The notes under the pieces were generated by a model, which was not told the DNA's origin, did no database searches, and saw only the letters and a list, made by a program, of their open reading frames with translations. 64,000 bases of DNA from Marinitoga piezophila KA3 (GTDB lineage: Bacteria > Thermotogota > Thermotogae > Petrotogales > Petrotogaceae): the NCBI RefSeq assembly GCF_000255135.1, contig NC_016751.1, positions 1,984,001 to 2,048,000 on the forward strand. Direction: 5' to 3'. Position numbers and translations under genes: made by a program. Each line of letters begins with the position of its first letter. Within the stretch, counting starts at the first letter, position 1. Positions 9,227-17,254 of this stretch are shown here, piece after piece.

Positions 9227-10603
9227 ATGTCTGATGAATTTTTATCTCAAGAGGAGTTAGACGCGCTCTTACAGGGATTAACTCAGGAAGAAAATAGTTC
9301 TGGAAATACAGCTGATTCTGGAAGTTCAGCTTCAGCATCAGCAAGTGGACCAACTGCTTCAAGTGAAAATGCACAGGTTGATGATGTGTTATTAGACCTT
9401 GTTGGAGAAGTTGGAAATATTGCAATGGGTGCTGGAGCAACAACATTATCAACCTTATTAAAAAGAAAGGTTGATATATCAAGTCCAACACCGCTTAAAT
9501 TATTAAAGTCTGAATTAAAAAATCAATTTAGTGGAAAATATTTAATGATATCCATAAACTATAAAGATGGATTACGGGGTACAAATTTCTTTTTATTCCC
9601 TGCTGAAATCTCCTCCATTATTGCAGACTTAATGATGGGTGGTACAGGTGAAAATGTACCGGAAACATTTGATGAAATATCAATAAGCGCATTAGCAGAA
9701 GCAATAAACCAGATGATGGGTGCAGCGGCTACATCGCTTTCGGATTTTTTGCAAACGAAAGTTGATATAACGCCACCTCAGGTAGAGGTTCTGGATTTTG
9801 ATGATCCCAATTTAACCTTTCCACCTGATTTTGAGGGAACAGCAGATACAATAATAGCTGTTAAATTTATATTAAAGATTCAGGGAATGAAAGATGGGGA
9901 AATGTGGCAATTTGTTCCAATAGATATAGCACATGATATAAAAGAAAAAGTTCTTGCAGCACAACAGGTTGATCTTGAAGAAAATGCACAGGCACAACAG
10001 GCTGCAGGAGCTCCGGCTCAAATGCCAGCTCAACAACCAATGCAACAACAAATGCCAATGCAGCAACAAATGCCGATGCAGCAACCAATGCCGCAACAAC
10101 AGATGCCAATGCAACAACCAATGATGCCACAACAACAAATGCCGATGCAACAACCAATGTATCCTCAATATCCACAACAACAAATGCCAATGCAACAGCC
10201 AATGATGTATCCTCAATATCCACAACAAATGCCGATGCAACAACCAATGGGATATATCCCGCCGGAACAACAGGTTAATGTACAACCAAAAACATTTGGG
10301 AATATTTCAGGAAAAACAGTTGAACCAACAGAAGAGATAGACTATGAAAAATTACAATTATTATTTGATGTACCATTAAATGTATCTGTTGAACTTGGTC
10401 GAAGGAAATATTCATTGAGAGATATTCTTAATTTCCATCAGGGATCAATGATTCAATTGGATAAATTGGCCGGTGAACCTGTAGATATATATGTAAATGG
10501 CAGATTAATTGCACGTGGAGAGGTTGTTGTTATAGATGAAAACTTTGGTGTTAGAATCACAGAAATAGTATCTTTAGAAGAAAGGTTGAGAGCGTTAAAA
10601 TGA
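9227..10603 (+). CDS. fliY: Flagellar switch protein FliY (CheC phosphatase domain plus FliN)
   Basis: This 458-residue protein carries an N-terminal [13 protein letters not shown] CheY-binding peptide. A CheC-type domain follows with two intact phosphatase motifs of pattern [DS]-x3-E-x2-N: D57/E61/N64 and S154/E158/N161. Residues about 256-349 form a low-complexity Gln/Met/Pro linker. The C-terminal FliN domain is at about 370-458 ([33 protein letters not shown]). It should act both as C-ring subunit and as CheY-P phosphatase. The linker is longer and more repetitive than I would expect for the family. Confidence 0.93.
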   Translation: MSDEFLSQEELDALLQGLTQEENSSGNTADSGSSASASASGPTASSENAQVDDVLLDLVGEVGNIAMGAGATTLSTLLKRKVDISSPTPLKLLKSELKNQFSGKYLMISINYKDGLRGTNFFLFPAEISSIIADLMMGGTGENVPETFDEISISALAEAINQMMGAAATSLSDFLQTKVDITPPQVEVLDFDDPNLTFPPDFEGTADTIIAVKFILKIQGMKDGEMWQFVPIDIAHDIKEKVLAAQQVDLEENAQAQQAAGAPAQMPAQQPMQQQMPMQQQMPMQQPMPQQQMPMQQPMMPQQQMPMQQPMYPQYPQQQMPMQQPMMYPQYPQQMPMQQPMGYIPPEQQVNVQPKTFGNISGKTVEPTEEIDYEKLQLLFDVPLNVSVELGRRKYSLRDILNFHQGSMIQLDKLAGEPVDIYVNGRLIARGEVVVIDENFGVRITEIVSLEERLRALK

Positions 10604-11235
10604 TGAGAAAAAGCATCTTTTTAATTCTGATAATAATAATTTCTATAATATCGTTTTCTGATAATATATACGATGAATTTTCAGAATATTCAAAATTGCA
10701 GCAATTTAAAGTTACAATAAAAATGAAATTTGAGGTAGATGCAACACCTACCTCAATTTTTCTTGATTTATATGTGGATAATTATAAATATTATTATTTT
10801 GAAATTCATGAACCGGAAATACTATCCGGAATAGGCTATTATTATGATTATCATAAAGATAAATTTTATACAGAATTAAACGGTAAACCGGCTGATAGTT
10901 ATGATAATATAAAACAAAACCTGAAAGTATTTATTAATTTTATAAAAGTGCTTTCTGTTTCTTATACACCTGAAAAATTTATAATAAAAAAAATAGAGAC
11001 AGATAATTATAATATATATTATTTTTATCCTAAAACAAAAAATCTTCTCAGATTAATGCGTGTTGATTATACACAGTTAAAAATATATATGAAAAAAATT
11101 TATAACACATATTATGCTGAAAAGATGGAATTTTATAATTCAAATAATAAAAAAAAGGTGGAAGTATATTTCAACTTCTCACCTATGAATACAGATTTCA
11201 TAAAAGAAAAATTATTATCATTCTCTGTTGAGTAA
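10600..11235 (+). CDS. Small exported protein of unknown function, possibly LolA-like
   Basis: This 211-residue product starts at ATG overlapping the end of fliY by four bases. An N-terminal hydrophobic signal peptide covers residues about 4-20 ([16 protein letters not shown]). The mature part is rich in Tyr, Lys and beta-strand-like alternation ([27 protein letters not shown]). It recalls outer-membrane lipoprotein carrier (LolA-type) domains, but I see no decisive motif. It is co-directional with the flagellar genes and probably their last member. Its 3' end overlaps the convergent metallo-hydrolase gene by 18 bases. The function is not recognised with certainty. Confidence 0.6.
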   Translation: MMRKSIFLILIIIISIISFSDNIYDEFSEYSKLQQFKVTIKMKFEVDATPTSIFLDLYVDNYKYYYFEIHEPEILSGIGYYYDYHKDKFYTELNGKPADSYDNIKQNLKVFINFIKVLSVSYTPEKFIIKKIETDNYNIYYFYPKTKNLLRLMRVDYTQLKIYMKKIYNTYYAEKMEFYNSNNKKKVEVYFNFSPMNTDFIKEKLLSFSVE

Positions 11236-11955
11236 TTCAGGATATTTAAGTTTTTTGAATTTTTTCAATAATTCTTCAACATTACCTGATTTAAATGTAT
11301 TAAGATAATCAAGTTGAAAATCAATAAGTTCTTTTCCTCCCGGTTTTCCATGACCGGGAATTATTTTATTTATATCCTGTGATTTAAATTCATTTAAAAT
11401 CTTTATCCAGTTATCAATATTGCCATCATCAAGTTCAGAATGGGTTCCTGAAACAATTAAATCCCCCGCAATAAGAATATTATCCGGATAAATCTTATAA
11501 ATAGTGGAATCTGCAGTATGACCTCCCAATGAAATACCACTAATTACAGATTTTGAAGAGGTATTTAAAGTATCATTTCTGAAAATATTAAATTTGCATT
11601 TAGCAAGTTTTTTCTGTAAATCAGAAAAATCGTATTCAGATTCCTTTGAAATTTTTTCAAGAATTTCATTGTCATAATCAAAAAGTTTTATCATAGTCTT
11701 TTCTGATAGGATTATTTCTAATTTTCCATAAAAAATTGCTCCAAATGAATGATCAGGATGATAATGGGTTAAAAATACCTTTTTTACCTTCTTTTTAGTT
11801 CTCAATTCAACTAACTCTATAATTTTTTCTAACTTTTCAGGATAAAGTGAAGAATCGATTAAAATTACCTCTTCATTTAATTCTACAGCTGTAACATTAC
11901 TTGCCATATTTTCAAACCAGAACACCAGAACCTTATTATTAATTACCTCCAGCAT
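11218..11955 (-). CDS. MBL-fold metallo-hydrolase
   Basis: The start chosen is the ATG at 11955 (MLEVINNKVLV), preceded on the minus strand by AAGGAGG at good spacing. An ATG 27 bases further out lies before that site. The product has 245 residues. Metal ligands are visible in order: THYHPDHSFG (HxHxDH), GGHTADS, AGDLI and PGHG. This is the glyoxalase II / beta-lactamase-like fold, which usually binds two zinc ions. The substrate cannot be read from sequence. It stands alone, divergent from the ABC exporter, and overlaps the upstream plus-strand gene tail to tail. Confidence 0.85.
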   Translation of the reverse strand: MLEVINNKVLVFWFENMASNVTAVELNEEVILIDSSLYPEKLEKIIELVELRTKKKVKKVFLTHYHPDHSFGAIFYGKLEIILSEKTMIKLFDYDNEILEKISKESEYDFSDLQKKLAKCKFNIFRNDTLNTSSKSVISGISLGGHTADSTIYKIYPDNILIAGDLIVSGTHSELDDGNIDNWIKILNEFKSQDINKIIPGHGKPGGKELIDFQLDYLNTFKSGNVEELLKKFKKLKYPELLNRE

Positions 11956-12000
11956 TATAGACTCCTCCTTAATCATTTTCATTTAATAGTTCTTTATATA

Positions 12001-12029
12001 TTGATTTTTTTCCTTAAAAATGTTAGAAT
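12001..12029 (+). promoter_or_regulatory. Promoter of the ABC exporter operon
   Basis: TTGATT at 12001-12006 and TAGAAT at 12024-12029 are separated by 17 bases, a good sigma-A-type match. The expected start of transcription falls inside the palindrome at 12028-12048. Confidence 0.6.
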
Positions 12030-12048
12030 TGTTTGTAAGACAAACAAT
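12028..12048. promoter_or_regulatory. Palindromic operator candidate before the ABC exporter
   Basis: ATTGTTTG and CAAACAAT face each other as perfect 8-base arms around TAAGA. The site overlaps the last bases of the -10 box and the expected transcription start, the classic position for a repressor of TetR or MarR type. No such repressor gene is adjacent. Confidence 0.6.
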
Positions 12049-12053
12049 AGGGG

Positions 12054-13790
12054 GTGAATATTATAATCAAAGAATTTGTGAAAAAAAATTGGTGGCGTTA
12101 TTTAATAGGGATAATTTTTTTATTGATGATTGATTATTTTCAAATATTTATTCCTAAAAAAATAGGTGGAATAATTGACAACCTGAAAAATATTGAAAAT
12201 ATGAATGTCATTAAAACCTATATTATTTCAATGCTTACACTTGCTGTTTCAATAATGATAGGAAGATTTATATGGAGATTTTTTATATTTGGAACTTCAA
12301 GATTATTTGAATTCAAAACAGCAAACAAAATGTTTGGTCATATATTGGACCAGTCATATGACTTTTATGACAAATGGAGAACAGGAGATTTAATGACCAG
12401 ATTTACAGAAGATTTAAATTCTGTAAGAATGGCAATGGGGCCGTCAATAGTAATGATGATAGACACATTATTTATGTCTTCTATAACCATATATGCAATG
12501 ATAAACTTTGTCAATTTAAAGCTTACAATATATTCATTATTGCCATTGCCAATAATAGGTTTAATTACACTATTCTTTGGAAAAACAATAAGAAAATTAT
12601 TTAAACATTTACAAAAAACAATTTCTGATTTATCAGACCATACAGAAGAAAGTTATGCGGGTATTCATGTTGTAAAGGTATTTTCTCTTGAAAAAACAAT
12701 GTTAAAAAGATTTAATGACAGATCTCAAAAATACTATGATGCCCAGATGAGCTTAATAAAAACATGGGGATTAATGTTTCCATTAATTCAGTTTTTAGCC
12801 TCAATGTCAGGTGTAATTGCCATATATCTTGGTGGGAAAATGGTAATAAATGAAGAAATTACATTTGGACAGTTAATAATGTTTTACTCATATATTGGTA
12901 TGTTAGTATGGCCTATGATGGCAATAGGATGGGTAGTAAATGTATTACAAAGAGGTAAAGCTTCCTACCAGCGATTAATGGAAATAATGAAATCAAAATC
13001 AAATGTTCCTGAACCAGAAAAAATAGATGAAAATTATAAATTTAAAGGGAAAATTGAAATAAAGAATTTAAACTTTAAATATCCAGGAACAGATAAAATA
13101 GTCTTAAAAAATATAAATATGAATATAGAACCGGGAGAAATGGTAGCTTTTGTTGGAAAGATAGGTTCTGGAAAATCCACAATAGCTAAACTGCTTTTAA
13201 AATTCTATCCTGTGGAAGACGGGAAAATATTTATTGATGGTATAGACATTAACAAATTACATTCTAAGGTAATAAGAGATAATATCGCATATGTTCCTCA
13301 GGAATCATTTTTATTTTCAATGCCAATAGAAGATAATATAAGTTTTGCCCATCCTGAACAGGTAGAAAAAGCGCCGGAATTTGCAAAAATAGCTAATGTT
13401 CATGAAGATATACTTGAATTACCTGAAAAATATAAAACGCTTGTTGGCGAAAGAGGAGTAACATTATCCGGCGGTCAGAAACAAAGGGTAAGTATTGCAA
13501 GAGCATTGGCTAAAGATGCCTCCTTTATAATTCTGGACGATTGTCTTTCTGCTGTTGATACAGAAACAGAAGAAGCAATAATAAACAATTTAAGAAATAA
13601 TGTAATTAACAAAACAATGATAGTTATATCCCATAGACTAAAAGCTGTTCGAAACGCAGATAAAATATTTGTATTTGATGATGGTGAAATAATTGAATCA
13701 GGAACTCATCAGGAATTAATGGCACTTGAAGGCGTATATTATGGTATGTATATGAAACAGCTCATTGAAGAAAAGTTAGAGGAGGAATAA
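12054..13790 (+). CDS. ABC exporter subunit with degenerate ATP site (TM287-like)
   Basis: This is about 578 residues: a six-helix transmembrane domain (residues about 15-300) fused to an ATPase domain. Walker A is GKIGSGKST, the signature is TLSGGQKQR, and Walker B reads FIILDDCLSAVD at about 495. The catalytic Glu is therefore replaced by Asp, the mark of the degenerate subunit in heterodimeric multidrug exporters such as TM287/288. The true start is uncertain. The GTG at 12054 overlaps the only Shine-Dalgarno-like sequence (GGGGTGA, 12051-12057), and the codon at the usual distance is ATA (12063). Its partner follows after one base. Confidence 0.88.
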   Translation: MNIIIKEFVKKNWWRYLIGIIFLLMIDYFQIFIPKKIGGIIDNLKNIENMNVIKTYIISMLTLAVSIMIGRFIWRFFIFGTSRLFEFKTANKMFGHILDQSYDFYDKWRTGDLMTRFTEDLNSVRMAMGPSIVMMIDTLFMSSITIYAMINFVNLKLTIYSLLPLPIIGLITLFFGKTIRKLFKHLQKTISDLSDHTEESYAGIHVVKVFSLEKTMLKRFNDRSQKYYDAQMSLIKTWGLMFPLIQFLASMSGVIAIYLGGKMVINEEITFGQLIMFYSYIGMLVWPMMAIGWVVNVLQRGKASYQRLMEIMKSKSNVPEPEKIDENYKFKGKIEIKNLNFKYPGTDKIVLKNINMNIEPGEMVAFVGKIGSGKSTIAKLLLKFYPVEDGKIFIDGIDINKLHSKVIRDNIAYVPQESFLFSMPIEDNISFAHPEQVEKAPEFAKIANVHEDILELPEKYKTLVGERGVTLSGGQKQRVSIARALAKDASFIILDDCLSAVDTETEEAIINNLRNNVINKTMIVISHRLKAVRNADKIFVFDDGEIIESGTHQELMALEGVYYGMYMKQLIEEKLEEE

Positions 13791-13791
13791 T

Positions 13792-15720
13792 ATGCGAACA
13801 GCTCATACAGATATATTAAAAGAAGAACAGCAAAGAAGTTATTCAAATAGAAAAATATTCAAAGATTTATGGCAATATATAAGAAAATATTATGCAATAC
13901 TTATAGCTGCGTTAATCTTTCTTGTTGCCTCTACAGTAGTTGATTTAACCATACCAACAATAATGAGATATGTAATTGATAATGTTATAAATGCTGCATA
14001 TAAATTTGAAAAAGTCGATGATACATTTAAAAGCACACCAAACGGTGAATATGTTTTAAAACATGAAAATGATTCATATTACATGATAAACGATAAAACA
14101 AATGAAAAGATACCCGTTAAAGATGAATTTGTAAAAAACGTTAAAACAGGTGCATTAAGTGAAATTTCCAAATATTCTATAATAATAATAACCCTTTTCT
14201 TTTTTCAATTCCTTTTTAATTACGGGCAGGTAATATTTTCCAATTTGCTGGGGCAAAAGGTAATATATGATATCAGGGAAAAACTCTATATACATATGCT
14301 ACATGTTCCTCTTGACTTCTTTACAAAAAATCCAACAGGAAAAATAACAACTAGAACTGTAAACGATACTCAAAATCTATCGCAATTTTTCACAGACGTT
14401 CTTACCAGTTTAACAAAAGACGTTGCAATAATAATTGGTGTAATAATAGTAATGTTTAAAATGAATGTTAGATTATCTTTATATGTAACCATAATGTTTC
14501 CAGCTATAATTTTGGTTACATGGATTTTTGGTGTTCTGGATAAAAAGATATATGTAAAAGCAAGAACGAGGATTTCAGCTACAAACTCATTCCTTGCAGA
14601 AAATATTTCTGGTGCAGCAGTAACCAAGGCCTTTAATCAGGAAGAAAGAAAAAGAAAGGAATTTTATGATTTAAGCCATAAACTATATAAGGCAAGAATG
14701 CAGCAAATAATATTAAACGGATTATTCAGACCATTTATGAACGTTATGTATTATATAACCATATCTTTATTATTCTGGTTTGGTGCAGGATTATTTAAAC
14801 AAAATCTCGTTTCATTTGGTGTTCTTGTGGCATTTACCTCATATATAGATATGTTCTTTAGACCTTTATTTGATATTGCAGAAAAATACGATATTATGCA
14901 AAATGCATTTGCATCAGCAGAAAAAATATTCAAATTAAATGAACTTGAAGAAGAGGATTATGGCAAAGGTTTAAAAAAAGAGATTGATAAAGCCAGTATA
15001 AAATTTCACAATGTCTCATTTGCATATGAAAAGGACAATTATATACTTAAAAATGTTTCATTTGAAATTGAAGAACATGAAAATATAGCAATAGTTGGTG
15101 AAACAGGTTCAGGAAAAACAACAATTATAAAATTAATAAATGGCCTATACAGACCGCAAATGGGAGATATATTCATAGGAAATACAAAACTTGAAGATTA
15201 CGATATAAAGGCATTAAGAAGGCAAATAGCTGTTGTTCCACAGGATGTATTTTTATTTACAGGAACAATACTTGATAACATACGAATGTTCGATGAAAGT
15301 ATTAGTGAGGAAGAAGTAATAAATGCAGCGAAACAGGTACATGCTCATGAAATGATAGAAAAATTTCCGGATAAATACTATACAAAAATACTTGAAAGAG
15401 GTAGCACATTATCAGCAGGTGAAAGACAATTAATAGCACTTGCAAGAGCAGTAATATTCAAATCAAAAATAATTATCTTAGACGAAGCAACAGCTAATAT
15501 AGACGTTGAAACGGAATATTTAATACAAAAAGCCATGGAAAATCTCATAGGAAAAGTTACAATATTATCCATTGCGCATAGATTATCCACAATAAAAACA
15601 GCCAATAGAATACTTGTTGTCCATAAAGGAAGAGTAGTTGAAGAAGGAACACATAATGATTTAATGGAAAAAAGAGGCATATATTATGACCTTTATAGAT
15701 TACAGTACGAAACAAATTAA
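13792..15720 (+). CDS. ABC exporter subunit with canonical ATP site (TM288-like)
   Basis: This 642-residue partner of the preceding gene starts at ATG behind GAGGAGG. The transmembrane domain contains an extra extracytoplasmic stretch of about 60 residues between helices 1 and 2 (about 65-125; NGEYVLKHENDSYYMIND). The ATPase has Walker A GETGSGKTT, signature TLSAGERQL and Walker B KIIILDEATANID with the catalytic Glu present. The altered signature and normal Walker B complement the Asp-containing partner, as expected for a heterodimer with one active site. The likely role is export of drugs or lipid-like compounds. A terminator follows at once. Confidence 0.9.
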   Translation: MRTAHTDILKEEQQRSYSNRKIFKDLWQYIRKYYAILIAALIFLVASTVVDLTIPTIMRYVIDNVINAAYKFEKVDDTFKSTPNGEYVLKHENDSYYMINDKTNEKIPVKDEFVKNVKTGALSEISKYSIIIITLFFFQFLFNYGQVIFSNLLGQKVIYDIREKLYIHMLHVPLDFFTKNPTGKITTRTVNDTQNLSQFFTDVLTSLTKDVAIIIGVIIVMFKMNVRLSLYVTIMFPAIILVTWIFGVLDKKIYVKARTRISATNSFLAENISGAAVTKAFNQEERKRKEFYDLSHKLYKARMQQIILNGLFRPFMNVMYYITISLLFWFGAGLFKQNLVSFGVLVAFTSYIDMFFRPLFDIAEKYDIMQNAFASAEKIFKLNELEEEDYGKGLKKEIDKASIKFHNVSFAYEKDNYILKNVSFEIEEHENIAIVGETGSGKTTIIKLINGLYRPQMGDIFIGNTKLEDYDIKALRRQIAVVPQDVFLFTGTILDNIRMFDESISEEEVINAAKQVHAHEMIEKFPDKYYTKILERGSTLSAGERQLIALARAVIFKSKIIILDEATANIDVETEYLIQKAMENLIGKVTILSIAHRLSTIKTANRILVVHKGRVVEEGTHNDLMEKRGIYYDLYRLQYETN

Positions 15721-15748
15721 GCCAGCAATTTAGCTGGCTATTTTTTTA
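15720..15748. terminator. Terminator at the end of the ABC exporter operon
   Basis: AGCCAGC and GCTGGCT pair around AATTTA, followed by TATTTTTTT. The stop codon of the convergent methyltransferase (15738) lies inside the hairpin. On the minus strand the T tract is weak. Confidence 0.85.
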
Positions 15749-16439
15749 TTCCTTTAATAAGGATAAATTGTGGTTTTTTCATAAGTTTTTTATAATTCTT
15801 TTCATCCTGTTCCATGAATTTTTTTATGGGTTTTGGTTCAATAATTCTTTCAATAAATAAATTATTTTTAGCAAAAGCATTTATAATCATTTCAAGCGGT
15901 CTATGATAAAAAAATACAGGAATACCATTAATCCTATCTTCCAGCAAAACTTCTTCAAAATAATTTTCTATTTGAAAATAAAGGTAAGTCATCATAGGAT
16001 GATGTATAGAAATAACAATATGTCCATCTTTTTTCAAAACCCTTGATAATTCTCTAAAAACTTTATTTATATCCTTTACATAGTGTAGAGTAAGTGATGA
16101 GATTATTAAATCAAAATAACTATCTTCAAAAGGTAAATCTTCGTTTAAATTATGAAGAAATACTTTTCCGTTATCTTTAATCCTTCTTTTCGCAGCAGCA
16201 ACCATATTTTCTGAAAAATCAATCCCAACAACCTCTTTTGCACCTTTATTTATCATTAATTCCATATAATAACCTGCACCGCAACCGGCATCGAGAATCT
16301 TCAACCCATTCACATTACCAATTAATCTGGTCATAGCAGGTCTTTCATAATAAGCATTAAAACTTTTAGTATCTACATCCTTCTCATAATGATTTGCCAG
16401 TTTCTCATAAGAATTTTTTAATCTTCTATCTATATTCAT
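15738..16439 (-). CDS. Class I SAM-dependent methyltransferase
   Basis: This 233-residue protein starts at ATG behind GGAGGGAA. Motif I reads ILDAGCGAGYYMELM at about residues 48-62, followed by VVGIDFSENMV and the post-motif DLIISSLTLHYVKDI. This is a type 11 (UbiE/COQ5-like) small-molecule methyltransferase fold. The C-terminal part (GIPVFFYHRPLEMIINAF) gives no specific hint of substrate. It is a single gene. Upstream lies the repeat block at 16482-17160, so its promoter must lie within or next to that block. Confidence 0.85.
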   Translation of the reverse strand: MNIDRRLKNSYEKLANHYEKDVDTKSFNAYYERPAMTRLIGNVNGLKILDAGCGAGYYMELMINKGAKEVVGIDFSENMVAAAKRRIKDNGKVFLHNLNEDLPFEDSYFDLIISSLTLHYVKDINKVFRELSRVLKKDGHIVISIHHPMMTYLYFQIENYFEEVLLEDRINGIPVFFYHRPLEMIINAFAKNNLFIERIIEPKPIKKFMEQDEKNYKKLMKKPQFILIKGIKK

Positions 16440-16483
16440 ATAATTCCCTCCATAACGAAATTAGAAAAAATTTTCATTTTTAC

Positions 16484-16513
16484 GGCCGTTGCAGACTCAC
16501 GTCCATGTTCGTC
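16484..16513 (+). repeat. Mosaic module A, copy 1
   Basis: Thirty bases beginning GGCCGTTGCAGACTCACGTCC recur at 41439-41468 with one mismatch (A or T before TGTTCGTC). Confidence 0.9.
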
Positions 16514-16543
16514 CTTTCTGTTGTAGATTGAAAAAAATAAAAG
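16505..16543 (+). repeat. Left inverted end of block 1
   Basis: ATGTTCGTCCTTT followed by a GTTG-rich stretch, GATTGA and an A-rich AAAATAAAA tail reads as an imperfect reverse complement of 17115-17154, roughly 80 percent alike by eye. Confidence 0.7.
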
Positions 16544-16562
16544 TTCATTCATACGACTTGAG
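16540..16562 (+). repeat. Mosaic module B, copy 1
   Basis: Twenty-three bases (AAAGTTCATTCATACGACTT plus GAG) are identical to 41323-41345. In block 2 this module precedes module A; here it follows it. Confidence 0.9.
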
Positions 16563-16605
16563 CACTAATCCTCAAAAACTGCTCATATCCGCGGAGTCGC
16601 TCAGA

Positions 16606-16623
16606 TTCCCCATCCCTGGGGAA
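16606..16623. repeat. TCC-loop hairpin 1
   Basis: TTCCCCA and TGGGGAA pair around TCCC. The spacer GCTTCGCTC connects it to the next hairpin. Confidence 0.75.
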
Positions 16624-16632
16624 GCTTCGCTC

Positions 16633-16653
16633 AAAAAAACATCCTGTTTTTTT
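16633..16653. repeat. TCC-loop hairpin 2
   Basis: AAAAAAACA and TGTTTTTTT pair around TCC. It is flanked by CGCTC before and GACTC after, the same flanks as the other hairpins of this family. Confidence 0.75.
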
Positions 16654-16657
16654 GACT

Positions 16658-16711
16658 CTCTTCATTCGCAGTTTTTTTCGGGTGCTCTGCGAGTATTCAT
16701 TCACTTTTATT
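16658..16711 (+). repeat. Mosaic module C, copy 1
   Basis: It runs from CTCTTCATT through GCAGTTTTTTTCGGGTGCTC and a T-rich tail to CAATC. It matches 41573-41635 almost exactly. Here it comes before module D; in block 2 it comes after. Confidence 0.85.
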
Positions 16712-16737
16712 TTTTTCAATCATCATTGTTTCTCCTT

Positions 16738-16796
16738 GGGAATTTTCAAGTTTTCGCTCATATTATTATTTCTATTTTCTTTTACATCTCTTCATT
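16738..16796 (+). repeat. Mosaic module D, copy 1
   Basis: Fifty-nine bases starting GGGAATTTTCAAGTTTTCGC are identical to 41523-41581. Confidence 0.92.
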
Positions 16797-16798
16797 TA

Positions 16799-16870
16799 CT
16801 TTTATTTTTTCCAACTGTCCTATAATCTCCATTTCGGAAAATTCTTAGTCTTCGTTCATATTATTTTTCT
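16799..16870 (+). repeat. Mosaic module E, copy 1
   Basis: It begins CTTTTATTTTTTCCAACT and ends near ATTATTTTTCT. It is about 85 percent like 41676-41748 by eye. Confidence 0.75.
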
Positions 16871-16892
16871 ACTTTCATTTATATACTCGAAA

Positions 16893-17087
16893 GAAAACAT
16901 GAATAAAAAGGTGAATGAAGGCTTGAAATTTCCCGAACGGAGATATTGCGTGAGCCGTAAAAATCACATGGATGTGATTTTTAGCGAAGCAGCACAGGAG
17001 GTGATGTCTGAGCGGCGGCGGCAAGCAATATTGGAGTGAGGAATAAGAAATTTCACCGCCTGAATGAACCTTTTTATGAATGTTTTC
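16893..17087. repeat. Long inverted repeat within block 1
   Basis: Arms 16893-16932 and 17047-17087 are imperfect reverse complements (GAAAACATGAATAAAAAGGT against GAAAACATTCATAAAAAGGT, then a GAAATTTC match). Pairing continues inward (GATATTGCGTGAGCC against a region reading AATATTGCTTGCC on the other strand). The centre holds a perfect hairpin, AAAAATCACA/TGTGATTTTT around TGGA at 16959-16982, and a second unit, CACAGGAGGTG. Confidence 0.8.
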
Positions 17088-17114
17088 TTAATAAGAAATT
17101 TTTGGTCTTCATTG

Positions 17115-17154
17115 TTTTTATTTTTCTCAATCAACACCACAAAAGGACGAACAT
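17115..17154 (-). repeat. Right inverted end of block 1
   Basis: It ends in AAAAGGACGAACAT and mirrors the left end at 16505-16543. The MFS promoter begins about 38 bases further on, so it is not interrupted. Confidence 0.7.
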
Positions 17155-17191
17155 ACATATTATTATTTCCAGGAAAATAATAAAAAAATCC

Positions 17192-17220
17192 TTGATTTTT
17201 AATAATTTTTAATATATAAT
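17192..17220 (+). promoter_or_regulatory. Promoter of the MFS gene
   Basis: TTGATT (17192-17197) and TATAAT (17215-17220) are 17 bases apart. The ribosome binding site and GTG start follow about 25-35 bases downstream. Confidence 0.75.
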
Positions 17221-17254
17221 AATTCGGAAAACTAATTTTTATGAGGTGATACCT

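Larger units (their letters stand above)
16482..17160. repeat. Intergenic mosaic repeat block 1
   Basis: No gene is supported in 16440-17254. Open frames here are short and overlap hairpins. The block is richer in G+C than its surroundings. It is framed by imperfect inverted ends (16505-16543 and 17115-17154, both reading ATGTTCGTCC on the appropriate strand). Inside are at least five modules shared with the block at 41323-41790, several short hairpins with a TCC or GGA loop, and a long inverted repeat (16893-17087). It could be a non-autonomous mobile element, a recombination-made mosaic, or a structured RNA locus. I see no transposase. Confidence 0.8.

Noticed and set aside
9867-10285. Minus-strand frames rich in Leu, His or Val/Ala opposite fliY
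   Set aside because: They are artefacts of the repeated Gln-Met-Pro codons on the plus strand.
16489-16848. Plus-strand open frame of 119 codons in repeat block 1
   Set aside because: It runs through hairpins and modules that recur in another order at 41 kb, has no ribosome binding site, and its composition (Phe/Ser/Ile-rich from T-rich DNA) is not protein-like. Similar MQTHV starts in both blocks come from shared DNA module A.
16964-17158. Minus-strand open frame of 64 codons at the right end of block 1
   Set aside because: It lies in the long inverted repeat and the inverted end. There is no ribosome binding site and no similarity to a known family that I recognise.
16482-17160. CRISPR array
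   Set aside because: The repeats are not evenly spaced, differ in type and orientation, and no cas gene is in the window.
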